Assembly (NCBI GenBank): GCA_030278955.1
Contig: JAOANR010000002.1
Coordinates: 22,678,057 to 22,742,056, forward strand
Reading direction: 5' to 3'
Length of the DNA stretch: 64,000 nucleotides
Source of the DNA: Hygrophila difformis
Lineage: Eukaryota; Streptophyta; Magnoliopsida; Lamiales; Acanthaceae
Shown here: positions 42,404 to 52,657 of the stretch, piece after piece
How the letters are laid out: each line of letters begins with the position of its first letter
Numbering within the stretch: position 1 is the stretch's first letter
Notes under the pieces: generated by a model
The model's database searches: none
The model's input: only the letters and a program-made list of their open reading frames with translations
Told to the model about the DNA's origin: nothing
Position numbers and translations under genes: made by a program

Positions 42404-45213
42404 TGTAACTCCCCGGATTTGATAACCCAGGTCGGGATGTCACCGCCACATCTCCCTAGCAAGACACGGCTTCCAGAGCTCACCAAGGAAATGCAAGGCT
42501 TATGGGTACGAAAAAGATTTAAAAATATTCCAACAATTGAGTCCGGAAATTAATAATACTTAATTCAAAATACGGGAGTAAAAATCATCATGCGTGAAAT
42601 AGAGTAAATGCAGCGGAAAGTAATCACGGCCAACACGGCCAAAACCTCGGATTTAACAGACCCGGTAAATCAGTAGTACGATGCAGAAATTTAAAATGTT
42701 CAATAATGTTTCCCCCCAAGTGCAAGAGCATGCGTCACTCGACATACTCTGTAAAAGAAAAATGACAACGGTTTATCAGTATGAAAATATACCGAGTAAG
42801 TTAATCCCTAACTAAACAATTTAAGGGGTTACATGTGTTTAAACTAAAGATTTCACTTTTCATGCATTAATTTTAAAAATCCATATTTTATTCGCAGCGG
42901 AAAAACATGATTAATTTATTCAAGACGAAAATGCATATTTAAAGGACTTAATTTAAAAGCGGAATTTAAAAGCATAATTTAAGAACGTAATTTAAATGCA
43001 TAATTTAAAAACATGGTAAATAAGATTTAAGCATAATTAAACACTCACACAAGTCTTTTATATTTTATCCCGCAAACTAAGACAATGACACCATACCGGG
43101 AGATCACTAACAAGGCAATCTCAAACGTAGGACCACTAACGAGGTAGTCCAAAATAATGAGAGACCACTAACGAGGCAGTCTCAAAAGATAGTAGGACCA
43201 CTAACGAGGCGATCCAAAACACAGCGCGCGAGATCACTAACGAGGCAATCTCAGATAGTAAGGAGACCACTAACGAGGCAGTCTCAAAGATAGTGATAGC
43301 ATGAAGATCGGCTCAGCCTAGTGGACGGGATTTTTCGAAAGTTTGTATTTCAATGATATCAAAATATTCGATATCGTGTTTCGTAGTTCGAGTTTTCTCA
43401 AGTTCGAAAAATCCGATTCGAGGCAATTTACGCCTTCCTTAATTAAAAATTCATCTTTACACCAAAAATTCTAAAATTTACACAGTAGCTCGAAAACACA
43501 CACACGAACAACTTTCATGTTTTAAGTTTTTGGAAATAAGGTTTCGAAGAGAGTCAAATTTCGAGTTCTTTGCAAAAGATAATTTCTGTCCCAAAAACTA
43601 ATTTCGTCACAGTTTCGTATGACGCCGATTAAAAATTCATTTCAAAGCTAATTGATCCAAAATTTATAGGAGATACACAACACATTAATGAACAACTTTC
43701 ATGTTTTAAGAATTTGGAAATAATGAATTTTAGATGTTCAAAAATCGACCACAACACGCTGTATACGCGCGGACTCAAAGGATGGTTTAAAACAGTTCTG
43801 GAAATCGGCCATTTTGACATAACAATTGAACTCCAAAATTCATGAAATTTTATATGCATAATTTAGACACAATTATCTACAACTTTTGTTTATAAATGCA
43901 AAGTTGAATCATTCTAAAAACGGGTAAAAACATGCATCAAGTCGAGTAAATAATCTGTCAAAGATTTTAAACGTTAGGTTTGTCACAGAAAGTTTACTGC
44001 GCGATTTGGGATAGCAAATCTTTATGTCAATGGCTGAAATTTGGACAAAAGGTATATTAGAGTCTTAGGAACAAAATCTATGTTGAAACGTTTTCGGTTT
44101 GAATTCCCGAAGGTCGTGTTTTAGGCGAGTTTTTAAAATTGGACGAAAATAGGGTTTTTGAAAACCGATTTTTGTTTCGTTTCTAGATCTTAAGTTTTAC
44201 ACAACAATAAACCCCAAAAATTGGTGAGCAAGGTCTTAACTTACTTAGTTAGAGAATAGGGTCGCTGTAAAGGGTTTCCGGACGTCCTAAGGTCGCGACG
44301 AACGGCCAACTTCTCCGATCGCTTTTTGTTCGTTCCCCGACGTGAAATCGTAGCAAAGGAAAATGGTTAGATTTCGAGTTTGTTAAAGCTTATGGATGAT
44401 TCAAACACTGTAACACTACTTACCAAGGTTCTAGAGGGTAGGGCTTCGTCCCGTTTGCCTTGTCGTCGCCGGAATACTCGCCGGAAAGTGGAGTCGAAGA
44501 AGTTTTGAACTTGGAGAGAAAAGATGGGAGTGTCTAGGGTTTGTTTACTGAAAATATGGGGTAGAGGCGCCCAATACTGGTATTATGACCTTCCCCAATG
44601 CCTTGATCCGCTTGCCCTCGATAGGGGACGGATTTTTGGCAAGAAAATCGCCATAGAAGGAAAGTTTACACCTTCTGCACCTCTGGCGCGCTGGTGACGC
44701 GCACCTATAAATTTGCCCGCGCGGAGCACGCGCGACCAGCCCTGGAGACGCGACTCCACCTCCCACGCGGTGGCCGCACAGCGAGCGCGGGCCGGCCGGA
44801 CCGGCCGGTTCGGCGGTCCCCGTGGTTCGTCGGGTCTTTTCTTCATTTCCTCTATCGGTTTTCCATCCTCTACGTGTTGGCTCGACTCCTCAGTCGTTTC
44901 CGGTTCGAAATCTTTACTTTAAACTTGTTACGAGTTCGGGCTTAACGCTCGTAACATTTCCGTACCCTAATTAGTCTAGTCATGTTAGTTCCAATCCCTC
45001 CTATTGTTTTGGTGATTGATCTTGTGATTTATTTTGTGATTTGTTTTGTGATTTAATTTGTGATTTATTTTGTTATTTGTTTTATGATTTAATTTGTGAT
45101 TTATTTTGTGACTGAACTTAGAAGTTAGTTCTAAGCTGCCTACGTACCCTGTGAAGGGATCAAGTCATAACGTAGTTCAAAATAATTTGAATTTGTTTTT
45201 CTCGGGTATTACA
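42404..45213 (-). repeat. 3' LTR of T2
   Basis: On the minus strand it starts TGTAATACCCGAG (45213) and ends CGGGGAGTTACA (42404). It has a CG-rich U3 at about 44700-44825, a six-unit hairpin array at 43100-43285, and GTGATTTATTTT repeats near 45010-45110. Unlike T1, A and B, its start lies directly behind the single, outer-type polypurine tract. Confidence 0.92.
43100..43285 (-). repeat. Six-unit hairpin array in T2 3' LTR
   Basis: Units share the loop CACTAACGAGGC(A/G). They are flanked by GAGAT/ATCTC, GGAC/GTCC, GAGAC/GTCTC, a three-pair GGA/TCC, GAGAT/ATCTC and GAGAC/GTCTC. Units are about 30-40 bp apart. The same array is at 48401-48586 in the other LTR. Confidence 0.88.
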
Positions 45214-45259
45214 TCCTCCCCCCCCCCCCCTTAAGAATACAGTTATGTCCCCATAACTG
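45214..45259 (-). other. Polypurine tract and hairpin of T2
   Basis: On the minus strand: hairpin CAGTTATG / GGGA / CATAACTG (45259-45240), including the pol stop codon, then TATTCTTAAG, a run of 13 G and GAGGA, directly before the LTR at 45213. Confidence 0.8.
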
Positions 45260-46929
45260 TGGTCGGTTCCTCTTGGAAGAGGGTAGGGTAACGCTGTTTC
45301 ATGTCGGCCTCCAACTCCCACGTTGCCGTCTCCGTCTCGTGGTTGGACCAAAGGACCTTGACCATTCTCACGGTCTTATTCCTCGTTACTCTTTCCTTCG
45401 TGTCGAGTACTCGCACCGAAACTTCCTCGTAACTCAAGTCATCCTCAAATTCAATTTCTTCCGGTTGGACTACATGGGTCGGATCGTGCACATACTTCTT
45501 CAATTGGGAGACGTGGAATACGTCGTGAACATGAGCAAATTGTGGTGGCAACGCTAGCCGATACGCGAGATTTCCCACTATTTCCAGGATTTCATATGGT
45601 CCTATCTACCGTGGACTCAGTTTTCCTCGTTTGCCGAAGCGCATCACCCCCTTCATTGGTGATACCTTCAGCATGACTTTGTCGCCGACTTGAAATTCCA
45701 AGTCTTTCTGTCTCACGTCCGCGTAACTCTTTTGCCGGTCCTGAGCGGCTTTCATCTTCCCTTGGATGACCTTGATTTGTTGAGCCATGTCCTCAACAAG
45801 TTGTGGTCCCACTATTACCGCCTTATCGTTCTCTTCCCAGCTTAATGGACTTCGGCACCTACGTCCGTACAGTGCCTCGAAGGGTGCCATGCCGATGCTA
45901 GCATGGTAACTGTTGTTGTAGGAGAACTCTATCAAAGGTAGATGATTCTCCCAACTTCCCTTAAATTCTAGCACACAGGCCCGCAACATGTCCTCCAGCG
46001 TTTGGATCGTTCGCTCCGTCTGTCCATCCATCATGGGATGGAACGCGGTACTCATCTTTATTTGCGTACCGAGCGCTTCTTGCAGTTTTGTCCAGAATTG
46101 AGAGACAAATCTACTCTCTATCTGAGATGATGTCATGTGGTACCCCATGCCGGCGCACCACATTGTCGACGTACGCCCTTGCCAATTGGTCCATTGACCA
46201 GGTATCCTTCATTGGGATAAATATGGCGGCTTTTGTCAATCTATCCACGATCACCCAAATTTTATTCATTCCCTTCGGTGAGCGTGGTAACCCCGAAACA
46301 AAATCCATTGAGATACTATCCCATTTCCAGCTTGGGATCTCCAATGGTTGCATTAGTCCTAGGGGTTTTTGTCGTACTGCCTTGATCTTCTGGCAGGTAA
46401 GGCATCTCGCCACAAACTCGGCTACCTCTCTCTTCATGTTCGGCCACCAATAGTTCTTCTTCAAGTCCTTGTACAGCTTGTCCCCTCCGGGGTGAACCGA
46501 GTAGGGGGTGTTATGGCCCTCCTCCATCACCTTTTCCTTCAGATCTGCAGATTTTCGTGGTATACACCACCTTCCCTTGAAGCGGATGCTTCCGTCCTCA
46601 TGAATTTTGAAATCCATTGCCTTTCCTTCGGCAATGCCCCACCTTATTTCTTCCAACTTCTCGTCACCCGGTTGGGCGAGTCGTATCTCATCGAATATGG
46701 TCGGTCCCACCACCATCGCGTTGACGACCTCGGTTACCATGCCAGGATGCACCAGTTCCAGACTTAATTTCGCCAAGTCTTTGTACAGTTCGGCCGGTAT
46801 CACAAGTGAGTTCGCGACGTGTTGAGTCTTTCGACTCAAGGCGTCGGCCACGACGTTGGCCTTTCCTTCGTGGTACGCGATCTCCAAGTCATAATCCTTA
46901 ATCAATTCTAACCATCTCATCTGCCTCAA
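45243..46929 (-). pseudogene. T2 integrase and chromodomain
   Basis: On the minus strand: the RNase H end ([20 protein letters not shown]), the zinc finger [18 protein letters not shown] with CLTCQKIK, and the core MDFVSGLPRSPKG (Asp), HDIISDRE (Asp) and MMDGQTERTIQTLEDML (Glu). Then come [19 protein letters not shown], the C-terminal FQVGDKVMLKVSPMKG, and the chromodomain VRVLDTKERVTRNKT and VKVLWSNHETETATWE. The frame changes near 46111-46163 and 45580-45606. The end is TTVMGT and TAA at 45243. All three integrase catalytic residues are visible. Confidence 0.87.
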
Positions 46930-46931
46930 AT

Positions 46932-47575
46932 TCAGCTCTTTTGCGTGAATATATACTTGAGGCTCTTATGGTCGGTGAACATTCGACACCTTCGCCCATA
47001 GAGATAGTGTCTCCAAATCTTTAGGGCGAACACGACCGCGGCCAACTCCAGGTCATGCGTCGGGTAGTTTTCCTCGTGTGGTTTAGTTGGCGCGATGTGT
47101 ACGCTATAACCCTTTGATCTTGCATTAGCACGCATCCCAATCCCTCCTTCGAGGCGTCACTGTACACCTCGAAGTCTCCATCCTCTGAGGGTAATTCCAA
47201 TACTGGCGCTGTGGTAAGTCTTTTCTTCAGATCCTGGAATGCGGCTTCGCACTCGCTGGTCCAGTCGTACTTCGTCCCTTTCTTCAACAATTGAGTCAAC
47301 GGGCGGGCGATCTTCGAGAAGTCCTTTACAAATCGCCTATAGTAACCCGCCAGTCCAAGAAAGCTTCTTATCTCCGTTGGATTCTTCGGTGGCACCCACT
47401 CGGTCACTGCCGAGATCTTTGCTGGGTCTACTGCCACTCCGTTGGCGGATACTATATGCCCGAGAAATGCCACTTCCCTTAACCAGAAGTCGCACTTGGA
47501 CAGTTTACCATACAGTTGGTTCACTCGTAAGATCCCTCTTGGGTGGCATACCGGGAACGTCTTCAGGGAACACAT
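46932..47575 (-). pseudogene. T2 RT thumb and RNase H, RT core deleted
   Basis: On the minus strand: [39 protein letters not shown], then RNase [37 protein letters not shown] and [15 protein letters not shown]. The fingers and palm, including the FIDDI box, are absent. The protease-end sequence joins this part directly near 47540 at a GGATCTT word. A frame change occurs near 47100. Confidence 0.85.
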
Positions 47576-48111
47576 CTGGGTATTTCCTCACCACGGGATG
47601 TCGTCTACCTTGACTCCTTCAGCTTCCAGGTTGTGAATGTAGCATGCGTATAGCGCGTAACCCTCCCGCACTAAGCTACATAACTTGAGGGCGTTGACTA
47701 TTTCGTTAGACTTCTTAGGGGGTTGGGAGTAGAAGATGACTCTCCTCCCCCTATTCTTTGACAGCGTGATCTTTTGCTTTTGGCATTCGATCACGGCCTT
47801 ATAACGGGTTAGCGAATCCATCCCTAGTATGACGTCGAAGTCTCTGACGTCAAACTCTACCAAGTTTGCGAAAAACTCTACATTTTTTATTACCACAGGT
47901 ATTCCGTTATAACGCTTAGAGCAGGCTATTACTTCTCCCGAAGGCAGTTGGATTCCTAAGCTAATCATTTTGCACTTAGGTAGATCTAGTTCAGCTACAA
48001 CTCTCGAAGATAATATGGAACAACTGGCTCCGGAATCAAATAAAACTCTAAGCGGAGTACTTAGGACATGAAAGGTACCTGCCATCACATCACCCTGCGC
48101 AGGTATGTCAG
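47576..48111 (-). pseudogene. T2 protease
   Basis: On the minus strand the open frame 48088-47588 holds FHVLSTPLRVLFDSGASCSI (active site DSG), LGIQLPSGEVIACSKRYNGI, RDFDVILGMDSLTRYKAVIE and KITLSKNRGRRVIFYSQPPK. It closely matches the T1 protease. Upstream it reads PAQGDVMAG and then enters LTR sequence at about 48111, so gag is missing. The downstream edge joins RT thumb sequence. Confidence 0.87.
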
Positions 48112-50528
48112 ACTAAACAATTTAAGGGATTACATGTGTTTAAACTAAAGATTTCACTTTTCATGCATTAATTTTAAAAATCCATATTTTATTCGCAGCG
48201 GAAAAACATGATTAATTTATTCAAGACGAAAATGCATAATTAAAGGACTTAATTTAAAAACGGAATTTAAAAGCATAATTTAAGAACGTAATTTAAATGC
48301 ATAATTTAAAAACATGGTAAATAAGATTTAAGCATAATTAAACACTCACACAAGTCTTTTATATTTTATCCCGCAAACTAAGAAGAGGACACCATACCGG
48401 GAGATCACTAACGAGGCAATCTCAGACGTAGGACCAGTAATGAGGCAGTCCAAAATAATGGGAAACCACTAACGACGCAGTCTCAAAAGATAGTAGGACC
48501 ACTAACGAGGCGATCCAAAACACAGCGCGCGAGATCACTAACGAGGCAATCTCAGATAGTAAGGAGACCACTAACGAGGCAGTCTCAAAGATAATGATAG
48601 CATGAAGATCGGCTCAGCCTAGTGAATGGGATTTTTCGAAAGTTCGTATTTCAATGATATCAAAATATTCGATATCGCGTTTCGTAGTTCGAGTTTTCTC
48701 AAGTTCGAAAAATCCGATTCGAGGCAATTTATGCCTTCCTTAATTAAAAATTCATCTTTACACCAAAAATTCTGAAATTTACACAGTAGCTCGAAAACAC
48801 ACACACGAACAACTTTCATGTTTTAAGTTTTTGGAAATAAGATTTCGAAGAGAGTCAAATTTCGAGTTCTTTGCAAAAGATAATTTATGTCCCAAAAACT
48901 GATTTCGTCACAGTTTCGTATGACGCCGATTAAAAATTCATTTCAAAGCCAATTGATCCGAAATTTTTACAGGAGATACACAACACATTAATGAACAACT
49001 TTCATGTTTTAAGAATTTGGAAATAATGAATTTTAGATGTTCAAAAATCGACCACAACACGCTGTATACGCGCGGACTCAAAGGATGGTTTAAAACAGTT
49101 CTGGAAATCGGCCATTTTGACATATCAAATGAACTCCAAAATTCATGAAATTTTATATGCATAATTTAGACACAATTATCTACAACTTTTGTTTAGAAAT
49201 GCAAAGTTGAATCATTCTAAAAATGGGTGAAAAACAAGCATCAAGTCGAGTAAATAATTCTGTCAAAGATTTTAAACGTTCGGTTTGTCACAGAAAGTTT
49301 ACGGTGCAATTTGGGATAGCAAATCTTTATGTCAATGGCTAAAATTTGGACACAGGTAGATTATAGTCTTAGGAACAAAATCTATGTTGAAAAGTTTTCG
49401 GTTTGAATTCCCGAAGGTCGAGTTTTAGGCGAGTTTTTAAAATTGGACGAAAATAGGGTTTTTGAAAACCGATTTTTGTTTCGTGTCTAGATCTTAAGTT
49501 TTACACAACAATAAACCACAAAAATTGGTGAGTAAGGTCTTAACTTACTTAGCTAGAGAATAGGGTCGCTGTAAAGGGTTTCCGGACGTCCTAAGGTCGC
49601 GACGAACGGCCAACTTCTCCGATCGCTTTTTGTTCGTTCCCCGACGTGAAATCGTAGCAAAGGAAAAGGGTTAGATTTCGAGTTTGTTAAAGCTTATGGA
49701 CGATTCAAACACTGTAATACTACTTACCAAGGTTCTAGAGGGTAGGGCTTTGTCCCGTTTGCCTCGTCGTCGCCGGAATACTTGCCGGAAAGTGGAGTCG
49801 AAGGAGTTTTGAACTTGGAGAGAAAAGATGGGAGTGTCTAGGGTTTGTTTACTAAAAATATGGGGTAGGAGGCGCCCAATACTGGTATTATGACCTTCCC
49901 CAATGCCTTGATCTGCTTGCCCTCGATAGGGGACGGATTTTGGCAAGAAAATCGCCATAGAAGGAAAGTTTACACCTTCTGCACCTCTGGCGCGCTGGTG
50001 ACGCGCACCTATAGCTTTGCCCGCGCGGAGCACGCGCGACCAGCCCTGGAGACGCGACTCCACCTCCCGCGCGGTGGCCGCGCGGCGACGCGCGGCGAGC
50101 GCGGGCTGGCCAGACCGGCCGGTTCGGCGGTCCGCATGGTTCGTCGGGTCTTTTCTTCCTTTCCTCTATCGGTTTTCCATCCTCTACGTGTTGGCTCGAC
50201 TCCTCGGGTCTTTTCCGGTTCGAAATCTTTACCTTAAACTTGTTACGAGTTCGGGCTTAACGCTCGTAACATTTCCGTACCCGAATTAGTCTAGTCATGT
50301 TAGTTCCAATCCCTCCTATCGGTTTGGTGATTGATCTTGTGATTTATTTTGTGATTTATTTTGTGATTTAATTTGTGATTTATTTTGTTATTTGTTTTAT
50401 GATTTAATTTGTGATTTATTTTGTGATTGAACTTAGAAGTTAGTTCTAAGCTGCCTACGTACCCTGTGAAGGGATCAAGTCATGACGTAGTTCAAAACAA
50501 TTTGAATTTGTTTTTCTCGGGTGTTACA
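48112..50528 (-). repeat. 5' LTR of T2, lacking its 3' end
   Basis: Aligns with 42820-45213 of the other LTR. It includes the hairpin array (48401-48586), the CG-rich block (50005-50130) and the GTGATTTATTTT run. The junction to protease sequence lies at 48105-48115 beside ACTAAACAATTT. The missing end would have held the primer-site junction. Confidence 0.9.
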
Positions 50529-50533
50529 GGAAG

Positions 50534-52400
50534 TAATATGGGTCACAATGGTCATAAATATTACCTTACATTCCCTCGATAGCGGCACATCCATGTTTGC
50601 ATGGCAACTTCAGCAGTTGCCAGTAACCACATGAACAAGTCCTCCTCTCAACATCCACAGCATGTATTTTATTATTTTCACATACTTCGAACAACGTTCC
50701 ACCAGCCCGCTGAATCTCTAGCGCACCAGATCCCATGTAAAATTGGCTCAACAACTTTTCCGGGTTTGGACACAATTTCCCTTCCATTTTAGCACCTTCC
50801 TCTCTCTTTTCATTCATCATCTTCATCACTTGCTTCCGAATTGTAACAAGCATTGAATACGGAGGCAGGTTCCTCGGTTTCACCACCCAGGAGTTCCAGC
50901 TCTCAATTAGGTTTGTGGTCATCACTCCCCATCTATTGCCCGGGAACACAGCATTTGCCCAACGTCGCCGTTCCGAATTCGCAATGAAAGTTGAAGATAG
51001 AGGCATTGCTTGGAGGATAGAATTTAGGTGTTCACACATCTCTTCATAGGTAGCAGCGTCAGCCGCAGCCTTCAATACCCCTGTCCATTTCGTTTTATCC
51101 TTATAAGGGTACATTTTCATCACCTGCAATCACACAAAACGAAAGCCTATAAACACGACACTAAGATAGAAAAACACAACTCAGGATAAGCGTGACACTT
51201 AATAACAGCACTCATTCTCATACCGAACAAAAAACATACAACTATATGAAACAAGTATCACCTCCATTTTGAAGTTGTCCTCAAGGTGCCGTATGTATAT
51301 GGAGTGATGACACCCATTAAACACGCTTGGAATCGCTTTCATCAGTCCGAAGTGAAAAACGTGAACTCTCCCCATTGATCATGTTCATTGTCGTTGTCAA
51401 TTGCACTCCTCAGTTTTAGACAGAACCAGTCCCAATTTTCATCAGTCTCCCCCCCGCAACTATAAACCAACAAAATCAACCAGAAAAAACAACACTGTTG
51501 GTCAATATAAAACAACTAATTCAGGGTATAACAAACACAACACTGCATCTTTTAAACACCAAAGTACACGTTTAAAGTACCAAACCACGACAGTAATATA
51601 ATAAAATACAAACAGCATGTCAGTGGGTACCTGCATATGCAATTGTTATGAACCCACCGTTTGCGTCTTTGCCCACAGCGCCCAATATTGAACCTTTCCA
51701 CTTGGACTTAATGTGTGTCGCATCAAGCTCGACAAGCGGCCGACATCCTCTTTTGAACCCATCGAGGCACACTGCCATTGCTATGAAAACCCGCCTAAAC
51801 TTCCTGGTATCCTCATGCACCTCCAAATCTGCAACGCTGCCGGGGTTTGTCGACTTCAACCTATTGCAGAATCCCCTAATCTTGTCAAAAGCATGAAAAT
51901 CAGCTCCATGTATTTCCTTCAGTGCAATCTCCTTCCCGTTCCAAGCCGTGCGATAGCTAATTTGAATTTTGAAAGCTGCCTGAATATGGTCCACAGCTGT
52001 GTTGGGTGTATAGTTTGGGTCTCGCCTCACTTTCTCCTTGATGATCTGCATTTGCCTTAGGATGTACCCTCGCTTGTAGATTGTTCACACCACAACCATG
52101 ATTCAAATTGCACTTGCGAATAGCGAATGAATCATCTGATTTATGGTGGGAAGCATATTCGCCATCCACATTCTTCCGTCGAACATATCACGATCACTTT
52201 CTTGCTATCATTCTTCACAAATTGGAACCCACGTCGGACTGCAATACAGTGGTTTTTGAGCCCCTACGAAATTGATCCGCATTTTTAAACATTGTCCTTC
52301 CCCTTTAAAAGCATGAGCCCACAGCACTGTTACATCCTCGGTGTCTTCCTCATCAAAGTTGTTATCGCATTCATCAACATCTTCCGTATCCGTCCTGCAA
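50534..52400 (-). pseudogene. Mutator-like (MuDRA-type) transposase, N-terminal to SWIM region
   Basis: On the minus strand, from about 52300 downward: FVKNDSKKVIVICSTEECGW with KCNLNHGCGVNNLQARVHPK (DNA-binding Cys/His region), then 52051-51620 with WNGKEIALKEIHGADFHAFD and GCRPLVELDATHIKSKWKGS (first acidic residue) and AVGKDANGGFITIAYA. Next is NWDWFCLKLRSAI (51430-51380), a stop, and VFNGCHHSIYIRHLEDNFK (to about 51262). An intron lies between about 51255 and 51125. The last exon, 51129-50566, shows WGVMTTNLIESWNS and a SWIM-type CSCGYWQLLKLPCKH. The product would cut Mutator-like ends. Stops and frameshifts disable it. Confidence 0.82.
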
Positions 52401-52657
52401 TAAATAATTCACCACTCACTCACTACACATATCAACTGAATACAATATTGATTCACAAACTACATCGCATTTCTCAATGTCTGCACGAATATATAGTGTG
52501 CAATAAATATTCCAATACAACATTACCATGCAAAAAACAACAACATCCTCCACCAAAACACGACACAGTACATAAACATGTATAACACAACGCAAATACC
52601 TATTAAATACAAATGCACTTTACTAAATCACGATTCTATATATAAAACAGTAGAAAC
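52401..52657. other. Unassigned end of the Mutator-like region before element B
   Basis: A/T-rich sequence with ACAAC/CACAAC words and no gene. GAAAC at 52653-52657 would be the left target duplication of B. The right copy is outside the window. Confidence 0.5.

Larger units (their letters stand above)
42404..50528 (-). mobile_element. Tekay-type Ty3 chromovirus T2, internally deleted
   Basis: Complete boundaries: TGTAACTCCCC (42404) and GGGTGTTACA (50528), flanked by GGAAG (42399-42403 and 50529-50533). It is inserted in the transposase gene. The 3' LTR is whole (42404-45213). Pol is present without the RT core. The 5' LTR is cut at about 48112, so about 0.4 kb of LTR, the primer site and gag are gone. 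The two LTRs differ by a few percent by eye, indicating a relatively young insertion. Confidence 0.93.

Noticed and set aside
44583..45000. Arg/Ala-rich frames in both strands
   Set aside because: They follow from the CG-rich U3 block of the T2 LTR; the same frames appear near 50000 in the other LTR.
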